The notes under the pieces: generated by a model
What the model was told of the DNA's origin: nothing
What the model saw: the letters and a program-made list of their open reading frames with translations, nothing else
Databases searched by the model: none
Part shown: in pieces, positions 18,284 through 26,398 of the stretch
Layout: every line of letters begins with the position of its first letter
How positions within the stretch are numbered: position 1 is the first letter of the stretch
Translations under genes and position numbers: made by a program
Assembly (NCBI GenBank): GCA_947497495.1
Contig: CANMGT010000002.1
Span: forward strand, 1-64,000
Length of the DNA stretch: 64,000 bases
From: an uncultured Lentibacter sp.
GTDB taxonomy: Bacteria > Pseudomonadota > Alphaproteobacteria > Rhodobacterales > Rhodobacteraceae
Reading direction: 5' to 3'

Positions 18284-18321
18284 GAAAAAGGCCCGCGCGG
18301 AAAGGTGCCGGCGGGCCTTTG
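18284..18321 (-). terminator. Intrinsic terminator after the corrinoid protein gene
   Basis: The minus strand reads AAAGGCCCGC, a 14-base loop, then GCGGGCCTTTTTCTT. That is a strong GC stem followed by a T-run. It lies 20 bases after the mtbC-like stop and before the DUF1638 start, so it should separate or attenuate the two. Confidence 0.85.
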
Positions 18322-18341
18322 AAAGCATGAGCTTTGCAGGC

Positions 18342-19043
18342 TTAGCCGGCGGCTTGGTTGTGCTTGCGCGCGACGTGTTCTTTTGCTGTTTCAACCGCAA
18401 CAGCAGCGTCACGGCAGTAGGCGTCGGCGCCGATGGCTTTGCCGAATTCTTCGTTGAGTGGTGCGCCACCCACGAGAACAATGTAGTCATCGCGGATGCC
18501 TTGCTCAACCATCGTGTCGATCACGACCTTCATGTAAGGCATGGTTGTTGTGAGAAGGGCCGACATTCCGAGGATCTCGGGTTTGTGCTCTTCGATGGCT
18601 TCAAGGTAGGCCTCAACCGAGTTGTTGATGCCGATATCTTCTACTTCAAAACCAGCGCCTTCCATCATCATGCCAACAAGGTTTTTGCCGATGTCGTGGA
18701 TGTCGCCTTTGACTGTGCCGATGACCATGCCGCCGACGCGCGGTGCGCCTGTTTCAGCCAGAAGCGGCTTGAGGATGGCCATGCCGCCCTTCATCGCGTT
18801 TGCAGCGAGTAGAACTTCGGGGACAAAAAGGATACCATCGCGGAAGTCCTGTCCGACGATTGTCATGCCGCCAACAAGCGCTTCGGTGAGCACGCGGTAG
18901 GGCTCCCATTTGCGCTCAAGCAGGATGTTGACCGCTTCTTCGATTTCCTCTTTGAGGCCATCGTAGAGGTCATCAAACATTTGCTGGACAAGCTCGTCAT
19001 CGTCGAGTTCTGCGAGGATGATATCGTCTTCTTGGTCGGACAT
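18342..19043 (-). CDS. mtbC: Corrinoid (cobalamin-binding) methyl-carrier protein, MtbC/MetH-like
   Basis: The 233-residue protein has the helical cap (residues 15-100, with VLTEALVGGMTIVGQDF and FVPEVLLAANAMKGG) followed by the Rossmann B12-binding domain. The cobalt ligand motif DxHxxG is present as Asp114, His116, Gly119 in KGDIHDIGKN, then the GMSALLTTTMPYM and VLVGGAPLNEEF loops. It carries a methyl group between a donor methyltransferase and an acceptor. Upstream lies a homocysteine methyltransferase, so the two look like separate pieces of a cobalamin-dependent methionine synthase. Confidence 0.9.
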   Translation of the reverse strand: MSDQEDDIILAELDDDELVQQMFDDLYDGLKEEIEEAVNILLERKWEPYRVLTEALVGGMTIVGQDFRDGILFVPEVLLAANAMKGGMAILKPLLAETGAPRVGGMVIGTVKGDIHDIGKNLVGMMMEGAGFEVEDIGINNSVEAYLEAIEEHKPEILGMSALLTTTMPYMKVVIDTMVEQGIRDDYIVLVGGAPLNEEFGKAIGADAYCRDAAVAVETAKEHVARKHNQAAG

Positions 19044-19175
19044 TTCTGAATCCTTTAATGGGCGTTGTGGTGGTCAACGTGTTCAAGTCAGCTTCTGCCA
19101 GAATGTCGCACAAGCACTGGCCGAATTGCGACATGGAGGGCGTCAATGCCGACTCATTTGCATTTTCCTGAGCGA

Positions 19176-19215
19176 CTGGCTTGCCGCGCGGTGCGAAAAC
19201 CACGCGGCAAGCCAG
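19176..19215. terminator. 13-bp perfect hairpin between bmt and mtbC
   Basis: The arms CTGGCTTGCCGCG (19176-19188) and CGCGGCAAGCCAG (19203-19215) pair perfectly around a 14-base loop. It starts eight bases after the homocysteine methyltransferase stop codon. There is no T-run on the minus strand, so it may be a factor-dependent terminator, an mRNA 3' stabiliser, or an attenuator that sets the ratio of the two proteins. Confidence 0.6.
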
Positions 19216-19223
19216 CCAAGGGC

Positions 19224-20237
19224 TTAGCTCTTGCGGCGGCGGTTGCGGCGTGTCGGGCCTGCCTCGGCGTCGCCCGTGCCGTCAGTCGGGGAGGAGAACG
19301 CGCCCAGCTTTTCGGCGATTTCTTCCAGACTTGGCTTGTCGCCTTTTGGTTTGGTTTCAAGAGCTTCGCGCATGCTTCTGAGGTGCTCTGGCATGGTGCC
19401 ACAGCAGCCGCCAATGATGCGTGCACCGCTATTGCGGGCGAGCAGTGCATATTCGGCCATAAGCTCAGGCGTGCCGTCGTAGTGGATGTGGCCATCAACG
19501 TATTTCGGTATGCCGGCGTTGCCTTTGGCGATGATCGGGCGGGTGCTGCCTTGGGCTGTGAAGCCCTGAACTGTGCGCAACAGGTCGGACGAACCGACAC
19601 CACAGTTTGCGCCATAGGCGAGCGGCGGGTTGGGCAGCTTTTCAACAAGGGCTGCGAGGTCTGCGCTGGTGAAACCCATCATCGTGCGGCCCGCGGTGTC
19701 AAAACTCATCGTGCCGCACCAAGGCATGTCGGCGAGGGCAAAGGCTTCGGCGGCGGCGGCGTATTCTTCGGGGGCGGATATCGTCTCGACCCAGAGAACA
19801 TCAGCGCCGCCTTCTTTCAGCCCTTCGGCCTGTTCGTGAAACATCTCGACAGCGATTTCATGGGTAAGTTGACCCATCGGCGCCATGATTTCGCCTGTCG
19901 GGCCGACAGAGCCTGCGACGATCACTTTGTGGTCGGCGCGGTCGGCGACTTCGCGGCCGATTTCGGCGGCAACGCGCGACAACTCGCGGGCGCGATTTGC
20001 GGCGTTATGCAGCTTGAGGCGCGCGGCGTTGCCACCGAACGAGTTGGTGAGGAAGATATCAGAGCCGGCATCAACCGCAGACTTGTAGAGCGCAGTGATT
20101 TTGGCGGGTTCGTCTACGTTCCAGAACTCGGGCGGATCACCGGCGCCGAGGCCCATGTTGAACAAGTTGGTGCCGGTTGCGCCGTCGGCGAGCAGCCAGT
20201 CGCGTTCGGCAAGGAGCTTTTGAAGGGGAGATGTCAT
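19224..20237 (-). CDS. bmt: Betaine/homocysteine S-methyltransferase family protein
   Basis: A 337-residue zinc-dependent methyltransferase. The start has LLADGATGTNLF; zinc ligands are Cys212 in GANCGVG and Cys278-Cys279 in GGCCGT, as in BHMT and the homocysteine half of MetH. The C-terminal tail is basic and disordered. It transfers a methyl group to homocysteine to give methionine, from betaine directly or from a methyl-corrinoid protein. Because a corrinoid carrier gene follows, the corrinoid route is likely; a split MetH of this kind has been described in Phaeobacter inhibens. The methyl-THF-binding part is not in this window. Confidence 0.88.
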   Translation of the reverse strand: MTSPLQKLLAERDWLLADGATGTNLFNMGLGAGDPPEFWNVDEPAKITALYKSAVDAGSDIFLTNSFGGNAARLKLHNAANRARELSRVAAEIGREVADRADHKVIVAGSVGPTGEIMAPMGQLTHEIAVEMFHEQAEGLKEGGADVLWVETISAPEEYAAAAEAFALADMPWCGTMSFDTAGRTMMGFTSADLAALVEKLPNPPLAYGANCGVGSSDLLRTVQGFTAQGSTRPIIAKGNAGIPKYVDGHIHYDGTPELMAEYALLARNSGARIIGGCCGTMPEHLRSMREALETKPKGDKPSLEEIAEKLGAFSSPTDGTGDAEAGPTRRNRRRKS

Positions 20238-20307
20238 GGCGGGATACCCTTGTGTTTAATTTGGTTTCCAGTCGCACAGAACGCGGCTTTAGGCAAACTC
20301 ATAACTG

Positions 20308-22188
20308 TCATGTAGATGATGAGCTGCGCGCATGTTGCTGAAAGGCTGGCGCGCGGTTGCCGCTGTCTGGCCGCTGGATGGAGCGGGCGAGATCAACCAT
20401 GGCGATGGCGAGGCTGAAGCGGGTTGGCGCGGCGATGTAGAGCGGGGAATAGCGCGGCGAAAAGCTGTCTTTGAACTGCGCCAGCCCCGCGCTGCCCGAA
20501 ATATGCGAGATCAGACGGCCCAGATAGGCGCTGTTATGGCGCGCAGGCAGGGCGGCAAGTGACAGTTTGGTACGGCCAGATTTTGAGGCGTCTCCAATGG
20601 CTTGACATATGAGAGCATGCATCGTGCCACTTGGGGCGTCATCGCTTGAGCGCATCAGGTCAAGGCAAAGCTCATGGGCGCTGACATGAAAGCTCACAAA
20701 CCCGATCAGGCGGCTGCCCTGATGGGCCAGATAGACAAGATGGCCTGCCAGATAGTCGCGCTCAAAGCGTCCCATCGAGAAGCCGCGCGCGCCTTTGTTG
20801 CGTGCGCTCCAGGCCGTGTCGATCACTTCCATGTCGGCAAAGGGCAGTACGGAGGGGCAGGTTATGTGCACATCGCTTTTGGCCGCCTGGCGCAGCTTGC
20901 GCCGCAGTTGGCGGTGCGCGGGGCCAGCAAGGTTGAAGCTCTGCGGGTTGATCAGGGCTTCGTCGGCGATATGGGCCAGTGCGAAGCCGCTGGCGCGCGC
21001 GGAAAGCGCGATGCGGGCGCTGCATTTGTAGAGCACAGGCAGGCGGTTGCTGTCGCGCGCGGACTGTTTCAGGCTGGGCAGAAGTGCTGCGACGCGCCCT
21101 TCGGCGGGGTCAAACAGCGCCGTTAGGGTTTGCGGGGTTTTGACAGCGTAAGCCGCGGAGCCAGCCGCGCGCAAAAGCTCGGCGCCGTTCTGGCGGACAA
21201 CGCCCAGCTCGGAGCGTTTGGCATGGGCAATGACGCGCGCGCTCGGGCGCACAAGCGGCGCCAGCAAAGGGGAAACTGCGCGGGTGTGCTTTTGCGGCGC
21301 CACAAAGGCCAGAAAAAGCCCTGCCAGCGCAGCCGGAATCGCGTAGTAAACCAGCCGGAATGCGAGAATGCCCGCCGCCAGCGAAGGTTCGGGCAGTTGC
21401 GGCAAAAGCGCAAACAGGGCCAGTTCGAACGGGCCAAGCCCTGCGGGACTGCCCGAGAGGATGCCCGCGCCAAGCGCCAGCAGGAAGGCGGGCAAAAGCT
21501 GCGTCATGCCAATTGTGCCTCCGCCGGGCAGCAAGATCAGAAGGGCCAGCGCCGCAAACAGCGTGTCCAGAAACGTGAGCCCTGTCAGAGCGCCCATCGC
21601 GGGCAGGCTTGGCAATGTGAGGCGTTTGCCAAAGGGCAGCGAAAGCGTGGGCTTCAACAGGGCAAAGACGGGGACGAGCAGGAACGCAGCCACCGCTGGC
21701 AAGGCCCAGTAGGCCGTTTGCGGCATCAGCAGCAGACAGCTGAACGCAATGATAAAGCCCAGCGCGAGCAGGAAGGACAGCGCGCAGAGCAGCGTGATCG
21801 AGGCAGTTGTTGCAAGCGGCGGGCCGGGCAGCATACGCCAGCGTGCAAAACTCCCCGAGAGCAGGCCAAAGCCGACGGTCTGGGAAAAGGCGATCGCCGC
21901 TGCGCCGCTTTTTACAGCATCATCCAGCGCAACGCCTGTGTTGAAATGGCGGTGCAAAACAGCGTCATAGCGCCCAACGGCCCAGAAGCTGGCGCAGGTG
22001 GCAAGCAGGGCCAAGGCCCATTGCACAGGCGCGATTTGCGAAAAACCCGCCGCCAGGGCGGCGGTGTCAAGAGCAGCCAGCTGGTGGGAAAGCAGCCACA
22101 GGCAGGTTACGGCGGCCAAAAACGGAAAGCCGTGTTTTGCAATACGCAGCCCCGGCGCGACGATTGTTCTTGTAAACTGCATTCTCAC
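20308..22188 (-). CDS. mprF: MprF-type phosphatidylglycerol aminoacyltransferase/flippase-like protein
   Basis: A 626-residue membrane protein. The first ~330 residues contain about eight hydrophobic helices of the flippase-type domain, with FARWRMLPGPPLATTASI and GSPAGLGPFELALFALLP as landmarks. The remainder is the soluble DUF2156 domain that moves an amino acid from aminoacyl-tRNA to phosphatidylglycerol, seen in FSMGRFERDYLAGHLVYLA (in pieces) and a late SLAALPARHNSAYLGRLISH. Modification reduces negative charge and protects against cationic peptides. It is shorter than the ~840-residue Gram-positive MprF. It lies 70 bases upstream of bmt on the same strand, but a functional link is not obvious. 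Confidence 0.82.
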   Translation of the reverse strand: MRMQFTRTIVAPGLRIAKHGFPFLAAVTCLWLLSHQLAALDTAALAAGFSQIAPVQWALALLATCASFWAVGRYDAVLHRHFNTGVALDDAVKSGAAAIAFSQTVGFGLLSGSFARWRMLPGPPLATTASITLLCALSFLLALGFIIAFSCLLLMPQTAYWALPAVAAFLLVPVFALLKPTLSLPFGKRLTLPSLPAMGALTGLTFLDTLFAALALLILLPGGGTIGMTQLLPAFLLALGAGILSGSPAGLGPFELALFALLPQLPEPSLAAGILAFRLVYYAIPAALAGLFLAFVAPQKHTRAVSPLLAPLVRPSARVIAHAKRSELGVVRQNGAELLRAAGSAAYAVKTPQTLTALFDPAEGRVAALLPSLKQSARDSNRLPVLYKCSARIALSARASGFALAHIADEALINPQSFNLAGPAHRQLRRKLRQAAKSDVHITCPSVLPFADMEVIDTAWSARNKGARGFSMGRFERDYLAGHLVYLAHQGSRLIGFVSFHVSAHELCLDLMRSSDDAPSGTMHALICQAIGDASKSGRTKLSLAALPARHNSAYLGRLISHISGSAGLAQFKDSFSPRYSPLYIAAPTRFSLAIAMVDLARSIQRPDSGNRAPAFQQHARSSSST

Positions 22189-22322
22189 CCTGAGTCTTTA
22201 CCAAGCCACCCAGTGACACAGTTGCAGACCCAGGTTTGGGGAGCGTTAACAGCTAAAATGCGCCACAAAAAAACGCCGCCCCAGTCTGGAGCGGCGCTTG
22301 ATAGAGCGTAAGCAAAGGAAGC

Positions 22323-22640
22323 TTAATCGGCTTCTGTCATCACTTCGTGTTTGGCTTGCGGCAGGATCTCGGCGCGTTTGGCGCGGATCGTGTCGGCGTC
22401 GGCCTTGTCACCCAAGTCGGCGACAAGCTTGCGCACAACGTCTTCGTGGCCTGCTTCTTCAAAGTCGGCTTTGACGACTTCTTTGGCGTATTCGGCGGCT
22501 TCTTCGCCGGATTTGCCCAAAAGCTCGGCGGCCCAAAGGCCCAAAAGCTTGTTGCAGCGCGCGTCAGCTTTGAACTGCATATCGGCATCATGGGCGAATT
22601 TGTTTTCAAACGCCTGTTCGCGGTTATCAAAAGTGGACAT
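22323..22640 (-). CDS. DUF1476 protein, F1-ATPase zeta inhibitor subunit family
   Basis: The 105-residue all-helical protein begins MSTFDNREQAFENKFAHDAD, the signature of the alphaproteobacterial zeta subunit first described in Paracoccus denitrificans, which blocks ATP hydrolysis by F1. Further marks are ARCNKLLGLWAAELLG and the middle Ala/Glu-rich helix. A longer frame upstream is open but lacks a ribosome-binding site; the chosen ATG has GGAGG ten bases before. It is divergent from purC, an order that recurs in alphaproteobacteria. Confidence 0.92.
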   Translation of the reverse strand: MSTFDNREQAFENKFAHDADMQFKADARCNKLLGLWAAELLGKSGEEAAEYAKEVVKADFEEAGHEDVVRKLVADLGDKADADTIRAKRAEILPQAKHEVMTEAD

Positions 22641-22811
22641 CTTGCATCCTCCTCGCAAGGTTAAAACTCGCAGATACATATGCCTTTAGCGACTGTTGGG
22701 CGCAACCCCTTGATCGGCATGGCTTGATGCCTTGCGACAATGAGGCCTATGGCATAAGAGAAGCGCAAGGCCCTCAGACTCACTTTGAGGGCGCGAGATT
22801 GGAGCCCATCT

Positions 22812-23570
22812 ATGGCACGGCGCACTAAAATCTATGAAGGCAAAGCAAAGACACTCTTTGAGGGGCCAGAGCCCGGCACGATTGTGCAATACTTCAAAGA
22901 CGATGCAACAGCCTTTAACGCTGAAAAGAAAGACGTGATTGAAGGCAAAGGCGTGTTGAACAACATGCTGTCTGAATATTTCATGAACGGCCTGACTGCG
23001 ATCGGCGTTCCCAACCACTTTATCAAGCGGCTCAACATGCGCGAGCAACTGGTGCGCGCTTGCGAGATTATTCCGCTTGAAATTATCGTGCGCAACTTTG
23101 CGGCGGGCTCCATGAGCAAGCGCCTTGGCATTGAAGAGGGCACAGCCCTGCCGCGCCCGATTGTGGAATATTGCTATAAAGACGACAAGCTGGGCGATCC
23201 GCTGGTGTCAGAAGAGCATATCGCCGCCTTTGGCTGGGCCAGCCAGCAAGACATGGACGACATCTTGAGCCTCGCGCTGCGGGTGAACGACTTTATGTCA
23301 GGCGTTATGTACGGTGTCGGCATCAAGCTGGTTGATTTCAAGATCGAGATCGGCCGCGTATATGAAGGCGACTTCCAGCGTTTGATCGTCGCAGACGAGA
23401 TCAGCCCTGACAGCTGCCGGCTGTGGGACATCGAGACAGGCCAGAAGCTTGATAAGGATGTGTTCCGCCGCGACCTCGGCTCGCTGACGGACGCTTACAG
23501 CGAAGTGGCCAAACGCTTGGGCGTTATGCCCAAAGGCGCGACGCCTATCAAACCGACTTTGATCAACTAA
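22812..23570 (+). CDS. purC: Phosphoribosylaminoimidazole-succinocarboxamide synthase
   Basis: SAICAR synthetase of 252 residues. It begins [20 protein letters not shown] (glycine-rich ATP loop), followed by [21 protein letters not shown] and the aspartate-binding [10 protein letters not shown]. An ATG 27 bases upstream is not in the family pattern; the chosen one has TTGGAG nearby. It leads a purCSQ operon: purS begins 21 bases after the stop. Confidence 0.97.
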   Translation: MARRTKIYEGKAKTLFEGPEPGTIVQYFKDDATAFNAEKKDVIEGKGVLNNMLSEYFMNGLTAIGVPNHFIKRLNMREQLVRACEIIPLEIIVRNFAAGSMSKRLGIEEGTALPRPIVEYCYKDDKLGDPLVSEEHIAAFGWASQQDMDDILSLALRVNDFMSGVMYGVGIKLVDFKIEIGRVYEGDFQRLIVADEISPDSCRLWDIETGQKLDKDVFRRDLGSLTDAYSEVAKRLGVMPKGATPIKPTLIN

Positions 23571-23591
23571 GACTGCTAAGGGGTAAGCCTA

Positions 23592-23822
23592 ATGAAAGCG
23601 CGTGTACATGTAATGTTGAAAAACGGTGTTCTTGACCCGCAGGGCGAGGCTGTGCGCCACGCGCTTGGCGCCCTTGGCTTTGACGGCGTTGAAGGTGTGC
23701 GTCAGGGCAAGGTTATCGAGCTTGATCTGGCGGCGGGCACCACAGAGGCCACCGTCACCGAGATGTGCGAGAAGCTGCTCGCCAACACGGTGATCGAAAG
23801 CTACACCATCGAGCTTGTTTAA
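23592..23822 (+). CDS. purS: Phosphoribosylformylglycinamidine synthase subunit PurS
   Basis: The 76-residue PurS is the small docking subunit that joins PurQ to PurL in the three-part FGAM synthase. It shows VMLKNGVLDPQGEAVRHAL at the start, VRQGKVIELDL in the middle and the terminal VIESYTIEL strand. It lies between purC and purQ; purL is outside the window. Confidence 0.96.
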   Translation: MKARVHVMLKNGVLDPQGEAVRHALGALGFDGVEGVRQGKVIELDLAAGTTEATVTEMCEKLLANTVIESYTIELV

Positions 23823-23874
23823 CCGAGTTAGCCTTACTGAGCTTGTTTAGCGCGCTGCGCGAAGGAGAGACCCC

Positions 23875-24543
23875 ATGAAAGCTGCTGTCATTGTCTTCCC
23901 CGGATCAAACTGTGACCGAGACCTGCAAGTCGCGCTTGAACGCGCAGGGGCCGACGTTGAAATGGTTTGGCATAAAGACACCGAACTGCCCTCAGGCGTC
24001 GACTTGGTGGCGGTTCCCGGTGGCTTTTCGTTTGGCGACTATCTGCGCTGTGGCGCGATTGCAGCCAACTCTCCGATCTGCCGCTCACTTGTAGCACATG
24101 TTGAGCGGGGCGGTTACGCGCTTGGCATTTGCAACGGCTTTCAGGTTCTGACAGAGACAGGGCTTCTGCCGGGAGCTTTGCGCCGCAATGCCAACCTCAA
24201 GTATATCTGCAAGCCTGTGGCTCTGCGCGTTGAGGCCTGTGAAACCGATTACCTGACAGACTACACCGCCGGTCAGGAAGTGACCGTGCCGATCGCGCAC
24301 CATGACGGCAACTACTACGTTGACGACGCAAAACTGGCGCAGCTGCAAGGCGAGGGGCGCATCGCCTTTACCTACGTCGACAACCCCAACGGCTCGGTCG
24401 CGGATATTGCTGGCGTTGTCAGCAAGAACCGCCGCGTTCTTGGCATGATGCCACATCCCGAGCGCATGGCCGAGCCAAGCCATGGCGGCACCGACGGCAA
24501 GGCGATGTTTGACGGCCTCATGAGCGCAATGGCGCTTGCCTAA
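23875..24543 (+). CDS. purQ: Phosphoribosylformylglycinamidine synthase subunit PurQ
   Basis: The 222-residue glutaminase subunit supplies ammonia for FGAM synthesis. It has the class I glutamine amidotransferase triad: Cys in LGICNGFQVL, and His/Glu in MMPHPERM. The N-terminal VIVFPGSNCDRDL and GGFSFGDYLRCGAIA match PurQ. A GGAGAG site precedes the ATG. It is the last gene of the purCSQ unit. Confidence 0.97.
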   Translation: MKAAVIVFPGSNCDRDLQVALERAGADVEMVWHKDTELPSGVDLVAVPGGFSFGDYLRCGAIAANSPICRSLVAHVERGGYALGICNGFQVLTETGLLPGALRRNANLKYICKPVALRVEACETDYLTDYTAGQEVTVPIAHHDGNYYVDDAKLAQLQGEGRIAFTYVDNPNGSVADIAGVVSKNRRVLGMMPHPERMAEPSHGGTDGKAMFDGLMSAMALA

Positions 24544-24589
24544 AAGGCTCTGCCTTGTGAGGGCGGCTTCACACCTATAATCTAGCGTT

Positions 24590-26371
24590 ATGAAGCCTGT
24601 TGCCACACCCGCTACATCCCCACAGGAGCGCCCCACGACCTTGAGTTGGCGTATGCGGTTGCTGTTTGTGGTCCTGCTTTTGCTGGCGGTCGTGACGGTG
24701 GCTGTGACCAACCACTTTCTGACGCAACGCTTTACCGAAAACACCCGCACCCGCGCCGAGCTTCGGCTTGCGCTTTACTCTGGAAACCTGATCTCCGAAC
24801 TCAAGCGCAACTCGATTGTGCCGCAGCTTCTGAGTCGCGATCCTGCCTTGATCGGCGCGCTAAACTCGGGCAACTTTAGCCAATCAACCCAGCGGCTTAT
24901 CTCTTTTGTCGAAGAGATCGGCGCGGCCTCTCTTATCTTGCTGGATGCAAGCGGGCGCACAGTTGCGGCGACGGATCGCGCGCGCATTGGTGAGGCGCAC
25001 CGCAGCCAGCCCTATTTCGTAGACGCTCTGCGCTCCAGCGAAACGCTGTTCACAACAGTTGCGCGCGAAAGCGGTGGTTACCGGTTTGTCTATGCGCGCC
25101 GGATGACCAGCCAGGCCGAAACCATCGGTGTGATCCTGGTTGAGGTCGATTTGGCGAAATTCGAGCGCGCCTGGGCGGGTATTTCCGACGCGGTTCTGGT
25201 CACAAACAGTGAAGGGACAATTATTCTGGCGACAGAGCCACGTTGGCGCGGCTCAAGCGAAGTGAATGCGCTCAAACGCGAGTCAGCCGACAGCGCCATT
25301 CAACGCGCAATCCGCGCAACTCAAGACTGGACCTCGCTGCCCGCTGATGCCTACGTGCAGGGCGAGGCGGTGATGCGCAAGGAAACGCGCGTGGCATTTC
25401 GAGGCTGGCGCATGGCTATTTTCACCACCTATGCCAGCGTGCGCGAGCGTGTGAACGGCGTTTTGGCGCTCGAGATCATGGTGTTCGCGATGCTGCTGTC
25501 GCTGGCGTTTTACCTGCTCAGCCGCAAGTCGGCGGTGCGCGTCGCGCTCTTCCAGCGAGAGTCGGCGGAGCTTCGCCGCCTCAACGCCCGTTTGCAGCGG
25601 GAAATCGCCGAGCGCGAGAAGATGCAAGGCCAGCTCAAAGTGGCCGAGCAAAGCCTCGCGCAAAGCTCGAAACTGGCCGCTTTGGGCGAGATGTCGGCGG
25701 CTGTCAGCCACGAGTTGAACCAGCCCTTGGCCGCGATGAAAACCTACCTCGCAGGCGCGCGGCTTCTGCTGAGCCGCAACCGCCCAGAGGAAGCCGTTTC
25801 CAGCTTCCTGCGGATCGATGATCTGATCGAACGCATGGGCGCAATCACCAAGCAGCTGAAAAGCTATGCACGTAAGGGACAAGACCAGCTTTCCCCAATA
25901 AACATGGGCGATGCATTGACCTCGGCACTGTCGATGATGGAACCTCAACTTAAGCAGCGCCACATCAAGATCGACCGTGTTCTGCCGCAATGGCCTGTCA
26001 TGGTCATGGGTGATCGGGTGCGCATCGAGCAGGTTATGGTCAACCTCATTCGCAACGCGCTGGACGCCACCAAACTGGTGGCCGAGCCTGAAGTCGAGTT
26101 GATCCTGGCGGCGGGCGAAACCGCGACGCTGACAGTGCGCGACAATGGCCCCGGCATCGACGACCTCGACGCACTTTTCGAGCCGTTTTACACCACCAAG
26201 GAGCCCGGTGAGGGCGTCGGGCTCGGGCTTGCCATTTCCTCCGGTATCGTGAACGACCTCGGGGGAAGGCTGACGGCGCGCAATTCTATGGCGGGTGGGG
26301 CTGTATTTGAAATGCAACTTCCTATCTTGGAAGGTGACGCCACATTAGATGCCGCAGAAGCGGCGGAATAA
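24590..26371 (+). CDS. dctB: C4-dicarboxylate sensor histidine kinase DctB
   Basis: The 593-residue kinase has a first membrane helix (about residues 20-42), a periplasmic double-PAS (Cache) sensor, a second helix (about 288-308), a coiled coil, and a kinase core. The phosphorylated His374 is in AAVSHELNQPLAAM. ATP-binding boxes are NLIRNALDA, DNGPGIDD and GEGVGLGLAISSGI. DctB senses succinate, malate and fumarate and phosphorylates DctD, which follows 27 bases later. The dct transporter genes are not in this window, so the identity rests on domain layout and the dctD partner. Confidence 0.88.
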   Translation: MKPVATPATSPQERPTTLSWRMRLLFVVLLLLAVVTVAVTNHFLTQRFTENTRTRAELRLALYSGNLISELKRNSIVPQLLSRDPALIGALNSGNFSQSTQRLISFVEEIGAASLILLDASGRTVAATDRARIGEAHRSQPYFVDALRSSETLFTTVARESGGYRFVYARRMTSQAETIGVILVEVDLAKFERAWAGISDAVLVTNSEGTIILATEPRWRGSSEVNALKRESADSAIQRAIRATQDWTSLPADAYVQGEAVMRKETRVAFRGWRMAIFTTYASVRERVNGVLALEIMVFAMLLSLAFYLLSRKSAVRVALFQRESAELRRLNARLQREIAEREKMQGQLKVAEQSLAQSSKLAALGEMSAAVSHELNQPLAAMKTYLAGARLLLSRNRPEEAVSSFLRIDDLIERMGAITKQLKSYARKGQDQLSPINMGDALTSALSMMEPQLKQRHIKIDRVLPQWPVMVMGDRVRIEQVMVNLIRNALDATKLVAEPEVELILAAGETATLTVRDNGPGIDDLDALFEPFYTTKEPGEGVGLGLAISSGIVNDLGGRLTARNSMAGGAVFEMQLPILEGDATLDAAEAAE

Positions 26372-26398
26372 GGCACAAGAAGTGACCAGGAGAAGACT

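Noticed and set aside
20238..20307. Possible SAM-type riboswitch in front of the homocysteine methyltransferase gene
   Set aside because: The 70-base leader has a short AGTTTG/CAAATT pairing, but the conserved loop and pseudoknot bases of SAM-II/SAM-V could not be placed.
25283..26317. Minus-strand open frame of 344 codons in dctB
   Set aside because: Antisense to the kinase core of DctB; no independent evidence.
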